Positions 41,729 through 49,865 of a stretch of DNA of 64,000 nt are shown in pieces. Position numbers and translations under genes: made by a program. Positions within the stretch are counted from its first letter, which is position 1; every line of letters begins with the position of its first letter. The notes under the pieces were generated by a model that was not told the DNA's origin, did not search any database, and was given only the letters and a program-made list of their open reading frames with translations. Source of the stretch: Ilyomonas sp965199905 (GTDB taxonomy: Bacteria > Bacteroidota > Bacteroidia > Chitinophagales > Chitinophagaceae); the NCBI GenBank assembly GCA_965199905.1, contig OZ241366.1, forward strand, positions 868,001 through 932,000, read 5' to 3'.

Positions 41729-43426
41729 ATGAAGCTTTTCTTTTTGTTTTTTATTCTTTCGTTGGCTGCTGCTCCAAAGCTTTTGTTTGCGCAGCAAAAC
41801 GACCTCAAAGGCTGGCAATATCTTGACCCGAAAACCGATGGCTATAACGGCATTAGTCTCACGCAGACTTACCAGTTTCTTTCAGGTAAAAAATCAAAGC
41901 CAATCATTGTTGCCGTTATTGATTCGGGTGTGGATACAACGCACGAAGACCTGAAAAATATTCTTTGGCACAATCCAAATGAAATACCCGGAAACGGTAT
42001 TGATGATGACCACAACGGTTATATTGATGATGTATATGGCTGGAATTTTTTGGGCAATAAAGATGGAAAAAACCTGGTAAAAGACATTGATGAAAGAACA
42101 CGTGTGTATTACGATTTCAAAGACCAATATGCTGATAAAAACCTTGATACCAGTTCATTGAACCTTGTTCAAAAAGAGCAGTATAAAACCTGGCTGCGGG
42201 CTGCACAGGCAATGCAACCAAACCCCGAAGACCAGATGGAGCTTAGCATGCTGGAAACGATCATGCAAACGTTGAACAGGAACGATAAAATACTGCGCCA
42301 GGAAACGGGCAAAGACGAATACACGGCAGTTGATCTTGAAAAAATTACACCTTCTACCAATGAAGGTAAAAAGGCGAAGATGACTTACCTGACGCTGATA
42401 AAGCTGGCTGGCATTGATGATGAAATGAAAAGCACAGATTTGCTTGCTGAACTGCAGAGTGAGGCTGATAGTAAAAAGCAAACAGCAAATGCTTTAACAA
42501 CAGCACCTCCGCATTATCGTGATTCTATCGTTAAAGACAATTACTACGATATTAATGACCGCTATTATGGCAATGCCGATGTGATGGGCGGTGCGCCTAT
42601 GCATGGTACGCATGTTACCGGCATCATCGCTGCGCAACGTGATAATAAACTTGGTGTTCAGGGTGTTGCCGATAATGTGAAAGTCATGATGATACGCGCC
42701 GTGCCCGAAGGCGATGAGTATGATAAAGACATTGCACTTGCCATTAAATATGCAGTTGACAATGGCGCGAAAGTGATCAACATGAGTTTTGGTAAAGGCT
42801 ACTCGCCTGAAAAGAAATGGGTTGATGAAGCCGTTCGCTATGCAGAAGCAAAAGATGTATTGTTAGTTCATGCAGCAGGCAACGAATCGGCTGATGTAGA
42901 TACAAGCAATAACTATCCAAACCCAAACCTGATTGAATCTGGCACCGAAGCTCCTAATTTTATAACCGTAGGCGCCAGCAGCGACACACATATTGGCAAC
43001 GGCGAATTGATTGCTTCTTTCTCAAACTATGGGGCGAATGAGGTTGATGTATTTGCACCGGGTACTAAAATATATTCTACACTTCCCGGCGGTAGCAACT
43101 ATGGCTTTTTGCAAGGCACCAGCATGGCTTCGCCGGTGGTAGCAGGCGTTGCAGCTCTTATCCGTTCTTATTACCCGGCTTTATCGGCAGAGCAGGTTAA
43201 ATACGTAATTGAAAAATCAGCACAGGCGGCGCCTGATTCGGTGAAGATTACAACGCCAGGCAGCAATGGCGGTGTTTGTTCTATGAACAACCTTTGCAAA
43301 AGCGGTGGTTTTTTAAATGCATATGCAGCCATTAAACTGGCTTCTGCTTTAAAGCCTGAAGCGCCACGAAACGGCAAACAAAAAACCCCGGATGTTATTT
43401 TCGATAATAAATTTATTAAGCAGTAA
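41729..43426 (+). CDS. S8 family subtilisin-like serine peptidase, secreted
   Basis: 565 residues with signal peptide (FLFFILSLAAAPKLLFAQ). Catalytic Asp65 in VAVIDSGVDTTHEDL, His near 295 in HGTHVTGIIAA, and Ser near 465 in GTSMASPVVAGVAALI. An insertion of about 170 residues separates Asp and His domains, as in other Bacteroidota subtilases. Likely periplasmic or extracellular. It follows the anti-sigma gene by 128 bases. Confidence 0.93.
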   Translation: MKLFFLFFILSLAAAPKLLFAQQNDLKGWQYLDPKTDGYNGISLTQTYQFLSGKKSKPIIVAVIDSGVDTTHEDLKNILWHNPNEIPGNGIDDDHNGYIDDVYGWNFLGNKDGKNLVKDIDERTRVYYDFKDQYADKNLDTSSLNLVQKEQYKTWLRAAQAMQPNPEDQMELSMLETIMQTLNRNDKILRQETGKDEYTAVDLEKITPSTNEGKKAKMTYLTLIKLAGIDDEMKSTDLLAELQSEADSKKQTANALTTAPPHYRDSIVKDNYYDINDRYYGNADVMGGAPMHGTHVTGIIAAQRDNKLGVQGVADNVKVMMIRAVPEGDEYDKDIALAIKYAVDNGAKVINMSFGKGYSPEKKWVDEAVRYAEAKDVLLVHAAGNESADVDTSNNYPNPNLIESGTEAPNFITVGASSDTHIGNGELIASFSNYGANEVDVFAPGTKIYSTLPGGSNYGFLQGTSMASPVVAGVAALIRSYYPALSAEQVKYVIEKSAQAAPDSVKITTPGSNGGVCSMNNLCKSGGFLNAYAAIKLASALKPEAPRNGKQKTPDVIFDNKFIKQ

Positions 43427-43453
43427 AGAAATAAGCGCTATAATGTATGTTCT

Positions 43454-43496
43454 ATAAAATAAAAAGCAGGCTATTTAAGCCTGCTTTTTATTTTAT
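43454..43496. terminator. Bidirectional terminator
   Basis: Perfect 18-bp stem (ATAAAATAAAAAGCAGGC at 43454-43471 with its complement at 43479-43496) between convergent genes. Confidence 0.85.
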
Positions 43497-43506
43497 AAAC
43501 TGAAGA

Positions 43507-44058
43507 CTATTTTACGCTAAATGCAACAGCTATATTTCCCCACATCATGTATATGGTACCATTAGGGTCGATTACATATTTCAGACGCTCATTGTATAAA
43601 GAACCCGGCATTTGCTTTACCATTACTTTCAAAGCATCCTGCGACATATCTTCTTTATAGCTGTAGGCGCCCCATGTGTTCCATTTTTTATTGAAAATGA
43701 AAGTCCACTGGCTGCCGTGCTTAACAGCAAATAACGCATACTTACCGGCAGGAAGTTTTTTACCTTCTACCATTACATCTTTACTAACTTCAAAGGTAGT
43801 AGCTTCATTGGCCCCGGCGCGCCAGACTGAATCTTCTCTTGGTTCCAGATCTTTACCCATGGTACGGCCTTTAATAGCCGGGCTGCCATACGTCATTGTA
43901 ATAACAGCACCCTTGGAAATAGTGGCAACTATACTGTCGCGCGGACTTGCAATAGGAGGCTTTTTTGCGGTATCGCTTACACTCATTGTTGGCTGCGCAA
44001 ACGCCGATGTTGCAAGCAAAAAGAGGCTAACAGAAACGGCTATCAATTTCATTTTCAT
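43507..44058 (-). CDS. DUF2911 family exported protein
   Basis: 183 residues from the ATG at 44058 (MKMKLIAVSVSLFLLATSAFAQ). VTMTYGSPAIKGRTMGKDL-like motif (here ITMTYGSPAIKGRTMGKDL), WRAGANEATTFEVSKDV, KLPAGKYALFAVKHG and NKKWNTWGAYSY are typical of DUF2911. Periplasmic, function unknown. Confidence 0.88.
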   Translation of the reverse strand: MKMKLIAVSVSLFLLATSAFAQPTMSVSDTAKKPPIASPRDSIVATISKGAVITMTYGSPAIKGRTMGKDLEPREDSVWRAGANEATTFEVSKDVMVEGKKLPAGKYALFAVKHGSQWTFIFNKKWNTWGAYSYKEDMSQDALKVMVKQMPGSLYNERLKYVIDPNGTIYMMWGNIAVAFSVK

Positions 44059-44131
44059 AACTGGTTGATATTTTTTGCAAGAATAAAACATTGCAACTAA
44101 ACAGATAAAGGTTTTCCGGCTTCAGTAAAAT

Positions 44132-44160
44132 AAAAAGTCACGTTTATAACGTGGCTTTTT
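44132..44160 (-). terminator. Terminator of the coiled-coil protein gene
   Basis: AGTCACGT/ACGTGGCT stem with one G-T pair, A-run and T-run on the two sides. Confidence 0.65.
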
Positions 44161-44183
44161 TGTGACTGTAAGAAGAAAACAAT

Positions 44184-44459
44184 TTATTCTGTTTCTTCTA
44201 CTGCATCGAGGTTATATTTTTTTACAAATTCATCGCGGTGTTCCTGAAGGTTTTCAATCAGTTTCGTTACGGTATTCACTGTTGCATCTGCATGTTCGTG
44301 AACGTCAGGTAATTCCTGGTCGAGCAGGGCAACATTTGCGTTCATATTATCAGCTTCAATTTGTGCTACTTTCTTTAATACGGAAGTCTGGCTGTTCTTT
44401 AAGTCTTCCAGTTCGCGAAGCATTTTATCCATAGCTTCCATTTTAGCTCTGTTTTCCAT
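44184..44459 (-). CDS. Small helical protein of unknown function
   Basis: 91 residues, highly charged and almost entirely helical; heptad-like spacing in MDKMLRELEDLKNSQTSVL and VTKLIENLQEHRDEFVKKY suggests coiled coil. No TM or signal peptide. The gene has its own terminator. Family not recognised. Confidence 0.6.
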   Translation of the reverse strand: MENRAKMEAMDKMLRELEDLKNSQTSVLKKVAQIEADNMNANVALLDQELPDVHEHADATVNTVTKLIENLQEHRDEFVKKYNLDAVEETE

Positions 44460-44920
44460 AAAACTGTTTTTGTTATTTATTACTCTTTATAAAAAAACCT
44501 TGCCAGATAGAAACTGCAGGCTTCTTTTTAACAGGAGAGGGAACTTTTCATCTTCTCGCAGAGAATTACTTAAAGCTTTGTTTTTAGTCTATTACTTACG
44601 CTAAGCAATTGATAAAAAATCAGTAATGACTCCTTTAAAAATGCTGTTTATTATTCGCTTCAAAAAAGCCCGATCATTGCCCTGAACCTTGATGGGAGGA
44701 TTTTTTCTGCTTCGACACGAAAGAATCACAACAGCCAATCATAAAAGAGATGAACGATGGTTACAAAAAAATGCACTTGTATTTGTTGAGCTGCAACTTT
44801 AAACCTATACAACCACTTGAATAAAAATGAATGTCTCTTTATCGATTTTTTGGACTCTGAAAAAAATTGCGAATCGTGGGCAGTCCACATTACATTTAGG
44901 GCGCTAATCTAACAGAAACC
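44460..44920. other. Intergenic region holding repeat copy B
   Basis: No supportable gene on either strand. Contains dispersed repeat copy B and presumably the promoter of the PAS protein; TACATTTA at 44891-44898 is one base off the -7 consensus. Confidence 0.5.
44663..44775 (+). repeat. Dispersed intergenic repeat, copy B
   Basis: AAGCCCGATCATTGCCCTGA then TTGATGGGAGGATT, CTGCTTCGACACG, CATAAAAGAGATG and AACGATGGTTACA. Closest to copy A. Confidence 0.7.
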
Positions 44921-46606
44921 ATGCATAAGCCTACCATCTTACTGATTGATGACAAGACTGATATTGCCCATACTTTTATGCAATATTTGCCCGGTCTTTT
45001 ATACGAACCTGAACAGGTTGTTATCTGCCATGATTCATCTGAACTAACAAGTCATAATGAAGTTGAATGGTCGGTTATTATGATGCCGCTTTCTTCATCG
45101 GAAGTTGAAACAAACCGTTTGCTGAAACAATTGCAGCAACAATTTCATTATACACCTGTTATCATTATTGCCCGAAAAAACAAGGAAGAAAAAGCGGTAA
45201 AAGCGGTTGCCTGCGGTGCCGATGATTACCTGATTTCGGAAGAAGTAACGGAAGCGGTGTTGCAAAAAACAATTCGTTGTGCTGTGGCGCGAAGCCGGAT
45301 TCATTACAGGCAGCTTTTTGTGGAAAGTCCTGCGCCGATGTATATTTATGATAAAAATTCATTTCGCTTTTTAGCCGTCAATAAAGCGTGCTGCAAGCAA
45401 TACGGATACAGTGAAGATGAGTTTTTGCAAATGACAGCCGAGCAGATTCGCCCGGTTGAAGATGTGTCTTCATTCAGAAGTGTATCTGAAGCAGCGCCAC
45501 GAGTTTATCATGATTTCGGGCAATGGAAACATCTTACAAAAAAGGGTGAAGAATTCATTGTGAATGTTTATGCACACGATACAAAATTCGGGAACAAACA
45601 AGCGAGGCTGGTTACGGCAATTAATGTAAGTAACGTTGTACTTGCCAGGCAGGAACTACAGGATAAAAATAAGGAAGTGGGCAATATTTTAGAAAGCATC
45701 ACGGATGGTTTTTTTGCCCTGAACCTAAACGGAGAATTCACTTATGTAAACAAGGAATGCGAAAAAATATTTGGTTTCAAACGCGCTGAATTAATGGGCA
45801 AACATATCACCGAAGTTTATAGCAGGGAAGAGTATGCTTCTTTTTATCAGCAATACCAGCAGGCTGAAAACAAGCGCGTCAACATGCGCTTTGAAAGTTT
45901 TATCAACAGTATCGGCAAGTGGCTTTCTATCACCCTATATCCTACAAAGAACGGCATGGCTGTTTATGTTGTTAATATTACAGAACGAAGATTGATACGT
46001 GAAAAGCTATACAATGACGGGCAACAGTTGCGGGCGATCATTAATAACACGCCCGATATCATCTGGCTGTTAAATGCAGAAGGTAATATCACTGTTCGCA
46101 ATGATGCTTTCCGGCAATGGATGCAGCATTTGGTAGAAGAAACGGATACACATACGTTGCCACCTGCCATTGCATCAAACTGGAAAGAACATTTCGATAC
46201 CGCTTTTGGCGGACAAGCCACAACGTTTACCGCCATGGAAACCAAAGGCAGTGAATTGTTCTATCGCGAAGTGAGTTTATACCCTGTACACAGTGCTGGC
46301 GGGGAAGTGGTTAGCATCAGTTGTTTTGCGCGCGATGTAACGCAGCAGCAAGTGCGCATTCAGAAAATACAATTGCAGAATGAATATCTCGAAAAAATTG
46401 CGTGGATGCATTCGCACGAAGCCCGGGGACCAGTTGCCAACATACTTGGACTTGCCAGTTTATTCAATATGAACGATGCGGCTGATCCGGATAATACTAT
46501 GATGATGGAACTGATTATAGAATCGTCTCAACAACTTGATAAGGTCATTCGTAAGATAGTTGCAGACATTGACGCTTACCAACTGAATTATGGAGATGAA
46601 GAATGA
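44921..46606 (+). CDS. PAS-domain signalling protein with pseudo-receiver and histidine-phosphotransfer-like end, no ATPase domain
   Basis: 561 residues. A receiver-like domain (1-~120, ILLIDDKTDIAHTF and GADDYLI) has no Asp where the phosphoacceptor is expected (VIMMPLSSSE). Three PAS domains follow (about 125-235, 250-360, 370-480; YIYDKNSFRFLAVNKACCKQ and GKHITEVYSREEYASF are typical). The C-terminal ~75 residues form a HisKA-like dimerisation helix with an H-box SHEARGPVANILGL (His499). The protein ends at GDEE without N, G1 or G2 boxes, so it cannot phosphorylate itself. It may be a phosphotransfer partner or a decoy for another kinase. No frameshift is evident at the end. Confidence 0.85.
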   Translation: MHKPTILLIDDKTDIAHTFMQYLPGLLYEPEQVVICHDSSELTSHNEVEWSVIMMPLSSSEVETNRLLKQLQQQFHYTPVIIIARKNKEEKAVKAVACGADDYLISEEVTEAVLQKTIRCAVARSRIHYRQLFVESPAPMYIYDKNSFRFLAVNKACCKQYGYSEDEFLQMTAEQIRPVEDVSSFRSVSEAAPRVYHDFGQWKHLTKKGEEFIVNVYAHDTKFGNKQARLVTAINVSNVVLARQELQDKNKEVGNILESITDGFFALNLNGEFTYVNKECEKIFGFKRAELMGKHITEVYSREEYASFYQQYQQAENKRVNMRFESFINSIGKWLSITLYPTKNGMAVYVVNITERRLIREKLYNDGQQLRAIINNTPDIIWLLNAEGNITVRNDAFRQWMQHLVEETDTHTLPPAIASNWKEHFDTAFGGQATTFTAMETKGSELFYREVSLYPVHSAGGEVVSISCFARDVTQQQVRIQKIQLQNEYLEKIAWMHSHEARGPVANILGLASLFNMNDAADPDNTMMMELIIESSQQLDKVIRKIVADIDAYQLNYGDEE

Positions 46607-46839
46607 TTATTTTGAAGATATCTTTTATCTATAAAATTTTCTTGTTCTCATTTTTGAATGATTATCTGACGACTGATACAATGGATTGACTGGTAAATGA
46701 TTCCCGCAGATATTCCTTTTCAATTGACCGGCACTATTGCCTGGCTGCAAATTATTCTTCGTAATGTTTATTATCACCCGGATTGGGTATATAAAGGCAA
46801 AAACATGTTGGTTATAAAGCGGCAAATACCTGAATATAA
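46607..46839. other. Gene-free spacer between convergent genes
   Basis: AT-rich; the only open frame (46625-46843, minus) has no protein-like features. No clear terminator seen. Confidence 0.45.
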
Positions 46840-48363
46840 TCACAAATTGAATTGAATCCCCTGCGCAAGCGGCAAATCGCTTCCCCAGTTGATTGTATTT
46901 GTTTGCCTGCGCATATACGCCTTCCAGGCATCGGAGCCGCTTTCACGACCGCCACCGGTTTCCTTTTCACCACCAAAAGCGCCACCAATTTCTGCACCGC
47001 TGGTGCCAAGGTTTACGTTGGCAATGCCACAGTCGCTTCCTTTGTAGGAAAGAAAGGTTTCTGCCTCGCGCATATTCAATGTCATGATAGCAGAACTTAA
47101 CCCCTGCGGCACACCGTTTTGCATAGCTATGGCTTCATCAAGCCTGTCGTATTTCATCAGGTATAAAATGGGCGCAAATGTCTCGTGCTGAACAATCGCC
47201 CATTCATTTTTTACTTCGGCAATACATGGCTTTACATAACAGCCGCTTTCAAAGCCTGCGCCTTGCAGCACGCCACCTTCCACAACAAAATGTCCGCCTT
47301 GCTGCCTGCATTTTTCTATGGCTGATTGATACTGCGCAACCGCATCTTTATCTATCAACGGTCCTACGTGATTATTGCTATCCAGCGGATCGCCAATCTT
47401 TAGTTGTGAGTATGCTTTGACAAGTTTATTCTTAAAACCCTCATACACCGAAGAATGAACAATCAAACGCCTTGTTGTGGTGCAACGCTGACCAGCCGTT
47501 CCAACTGCGCCGAATACACAGCCTATTAAAGTCATATCCAGATCAGCATGTTGCGAAACGATAATGGCATTGTTGCCGCCTAATTCAAGAATCGTTTTCC
47601 CCAGCCGGGCAGCCACAGCCGCACCAACCGCTTTTCCCATGCGTGTAGAGCCGGTTGCTGATATCAGTGCAACACGTGCATCTGCACACAAATATTCTCC
47701 CACTTGTGCGCCACCCTGCAGCAAACAGCTAATGCCTTCAGGCAAATTATTTTTGGCAAATACCTCAGCAACAATCTGCTGACAGGCAACCGCGCAAAGT
47801 GGAGTTTTTTCACTGGGCTTCCAGATGCAGACATTACCGCAAACCCATGCCAGCGCAGCATTCCAGCTCCATACTGCAACCGGGAAGTTGAAAGCTGATA
47901 TAATACCAACAATACCTAACGGATGCCATTGCTCGTACATGCGGTGATGAACGCGCTCGCTGTGCATAGACAAGCCATAAAGCTGCCTTGATAAGCCAAC
48001 CGCAAAGTCGCAGATGTCTATCATTTCCTGCACTTCGCCCAAGCCTTCCTGCAGGCTTTTGCCCATCTCGTAACTCACCAGTTTTCCAAGCGCATCTTTA
48101 TGTTGCCGCAAAGCTTCACCAATTTGTCTTATAATCTCACCACGCTTTGGCGCCGGCACATTGCGCCATTGCAGGAAAGCTTCCTGCGCCGTTTGTACAA
48201 CTGTGTCAAAAATCGCTTTACCGGCAACAGATACATTAGCTGTTTCCTTTCCATTTACCGGTGAAAAAGAAGTTATGGTTTGGTTGCCTGTAAACCATTT
48301 AGCGCCTGTTGAATTGCCGGCATTATCTGTCTGAATGCGAAGCTCCTGCAGAAATGTTTGCAT
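46840..48363 (-). CDS. Aldehyde dehydrogenase, ALDH7 (alpha-aminoadipic semialdehyde dehydrogenase) type
   Basis: 507 residues from the ATG at 48363 (MQTFLQELRIQTDN). NAD(P)-binding SATGSTRMGKAVGAAVA, catalytic Glu in LELGGNNAIIV, catalytic Cys in GTAGQRCTTTRRL. GQRCTTTRRL, ISAFNFPVAVWSWNAALAW and IANVNLGTSGAEIGGAFGG are particularly like antiquitin/AmaB. It would oxidise L-2-aminoadipate semialdehyde/piperideine-6-carboxylate in lysine breakdown. No other lysine genes are close. Other ALDH substrates cannot be excluded. Confidence 0.85.
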   Translation of the reverse strand: MQTFLQELRIQTDNAGNSTGAKWFTGNQTITSFSPVNGKETANVSVAGKAIFDTVVQTAQEAFLQWRNVPAPKRGEIIRQIGEALRQHKDALGKLVSYEMGKSLQEGLGEVQEMIDICDFAVGLSRQLYGLSMHSERVHHRMYEQWHPLGIVGIISAFNFPVAVWSWNAALAWVCGNVCIWKPSEKTPLCAVACQQIVAEVFAKNNLPEGISCLLQGGAQVGEYLCADARVALISATGSTRMGKAVGAAVAARLGKTILELGGNNAIIVSQHADLDMTLIGCVFGAVGTAGQRCTTTRRLIVHSSVYEGFKNKLVKAYSQLKIGDPLDSNNHVGPLIDKDAVAQYQSAIEKCRQQGGHFVVEGGVLQGAGFESGCYVKPCIAEVKNEWAIVQHETFAPILYLMKYDRLDEAIAMQNGVPQGLSSAIMTLNMREAETFLSYKGSDCGIANVNLGTSGAEIGGAFGGEKETGGGRESGSDAWKAYMRRQTNTINWGSDLPLAQGIQFNL

Positions 48364-48474
48364 GTACTTTATTTGAGTGTCGCAAGGTAAGGAACGGGAA
48401 CGATGTAGAGATTTGGCAAACAAAAAGCCATCTACAAAAAATGCAGATGGCTTCACCATATAATTAATAAACGC

Positions 48475-48978
48475 CTACCAAATTTTTACAAAATTCTGAG
48501 AGCCCATGTGGAAGCTACTCAGCATTTTGATTTTTGCAAACGAGTACATAAAACCATTCATTTGCTCCTGCAACATTTTACGAAGGTCGCCAACGATAAT
48601 ACTATCATTCAGTAATCGCTTGAATTCGCCTATCAAACCGTTCTCTATATTGCTGCAATCTTCCAGCAATTTATCCATATTCTCTGCCTGCATATTTTCA
48701 ATACCGTCATCGTCGTATTGATAATTGGTGAATATGGTTTCATTAAAATTGATTTCGCCTCTCAGTACCTGCGCATGAAGCGATAATTCTCGGTAAAACT
48801 GGAACAATTCTGTAGCCATACCAAAAACAAGTAGCTGTGCTTTTCTATCGGCGCAACGTCCGGCAATATACCTGAAACTTCGGTTGGCATTCTGCAGAGC
48901 AGATGTGAGATTTTTAATTTTTACGGCAATGGCGCTTGTCTGCCGGTTCATCTTTTTTGTTTGGATAGTTGGATACAT
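48475..48978 (-). CDS. Helical protein of unknown function
   Basis: 167 residues (158 from the second ATG at 48951). No signal peptide. Predicted four-helix-bundle-like pattern: AIAVKIKNLTSALQNANRSF, QLLVFGMATELFQFYREL, ENMDKLLEDCSNIENGL and ILRKMLQ-type repeats (here DLRKMLQEQMNGFMYSFAKI). The acidic/hydrophobic periodicity recalls DUF2383/ferritin-like stress proteins. I do not assign a family. Confidence 0.6.
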   Translation of the reverse strand: MYPTIQTKKMNRQTSAIAVKIKNLTSALQNANRSFRYIAGRCADRKAQLLVFGMATELFQFYRELSLHAQVLRGEINFNETIFTNYQYDDDGIENMQAENMDKLLEDCSNIENGLIGEFKRLLNDSIIVGDLRKMLQEQMNGFMYSFAKIKMLSSFHMGSQNFVKIW

Positions 48979-49253
48979 ATAAACGGTTTTAAAATGGCGA
49001 AGTAATGTTTTAAATGAGGTACTGATCCCGTCGTAAACCCAAACTGCAAGCCTTGTTACGCTGTATTATATCGTTAGATTATCCGTGTGCTGAAAAATAA
49101 AACTGCAATCCCAATACCAAAAACCGATATTATAAAGTTAAGCTTATAGAAATAAGTACATAAATAAAAATTCGCTTAAAATAATTATTTCAGATATTGC
49201 CTTCGATTTAGTACAGGTATAAATTTTGAAAAGCATTATAAAACTACAATAAT
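48979..49253. other. Intergenic spacer between divergent genes
   Basis: No gene seen. A near-promoter TATAAATTTTG lies at 49219-49229, before the small conserved gene, but is not an exact match. Confidence 0.4.
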
Positions 49254-49601
49254 ATGTTCAAACCCAGCGAGATGACAAGTTCTTCCGTTATTCTGGAAAA
49301 GCTCCGTCAGAAAAAAATGGATAACGAATACAAATGGACCGACAAAGGTTTTACGGCTGGCAAGAGCAAATTTTACCAACCACAGGATTTGAAGATTATT
49401 AAAACTTATCGCTTTGAAGGCGATTCTGATCCGGCTGATATGAGTATCATTTACCTCATAGAAGCCAATGATGGATTGATTGGTTATAGCCAGGATGCTT
49501 ACGGTACTTATTCATCTCATGATGATGAGGAAGGCTATGATAATTTCATCAGGCAAATACCGGTTGAAGAGCGGGACGAGCAATTGATATTTGAAGTGTA
49601 A
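49254..49601 (+). CDS. Small conserved Bacteroidota protein
   Basis: 115 residues, no signal peptide. KIIKTYRFEGDSDPADMSII and YLIEANDGLIGYSQDAYGTY match a small Bacteroidota family that databases often label, wrongly I think, 'phosphoribosylpyrophosphate synthetase'. It has no PRPP-synthetase motifs. Function unknown. The next element is a strong terminator. Confidence 0.7.
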   Translation: MFKPSEMTSSSVILEKLRQKKMDNEYKWTDKGFTAGKSKFYQPQDLKIIKTYRFEGDSDPADMSIIYLIEANDGLIGYSQDAYGTYSSHDDEEGYDNFIRQIPVEERDEQLIFEV

Positions 49602-49611
49602 TTTAATCATT

Positions 49612-49662
49612 GTTGTAAAAAGAAAAGACGTATGCAAAACATACGTCTTTTCTTTTTACAAC
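49612..49662 (+). terminator. Very long perfect hairpin terminator
   Basis: A perfect 23-bp stem (49612-49634 with 49640-49662) and a 5-base loop. The T-rich 3' arm (CTTTTCTTTTTACAAC) lets it terminate on the plus strand. Confidence 0.8.
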
Positions 49663-49720
49663 ATTATATTTAGCAATCAATATGATTTGTTAGCTTAAAA
49701 TGGATGCTTGTGATTCGCTC

Positions 49721-49850
49721 TATTAAAGCCCAAACTTCGCCCTGAACATTGATGAGAGAATTACTGCTGCTTCGATAAAGAATCACAGCCGCCAATGAGA
49801 AAAGAACCGGACGATGGTTCATAAGAATGTATTTGCATTCCATTCCAGTT
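49721..49850 (+). repeat. Dispersed intergenic repeat, copy C
   Basis: AAAGCCCAAACTTCGCCCTG, CATTGATGAGAGAATT, CTGCTGCTTCGA, AATGAGAAAAGAACC and GGACGATGGTTC. Directly precedes the 3' end of the TraB gene. Confidence 0.65.
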
Positions 49851-49865
49851 AGACATTTATTGTAA

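Noticed and set aside
46625..46843. 72-codon minus-strand frame
   Set aside because: No start context, overlaps the end of the ALDH gene and has no domain features.
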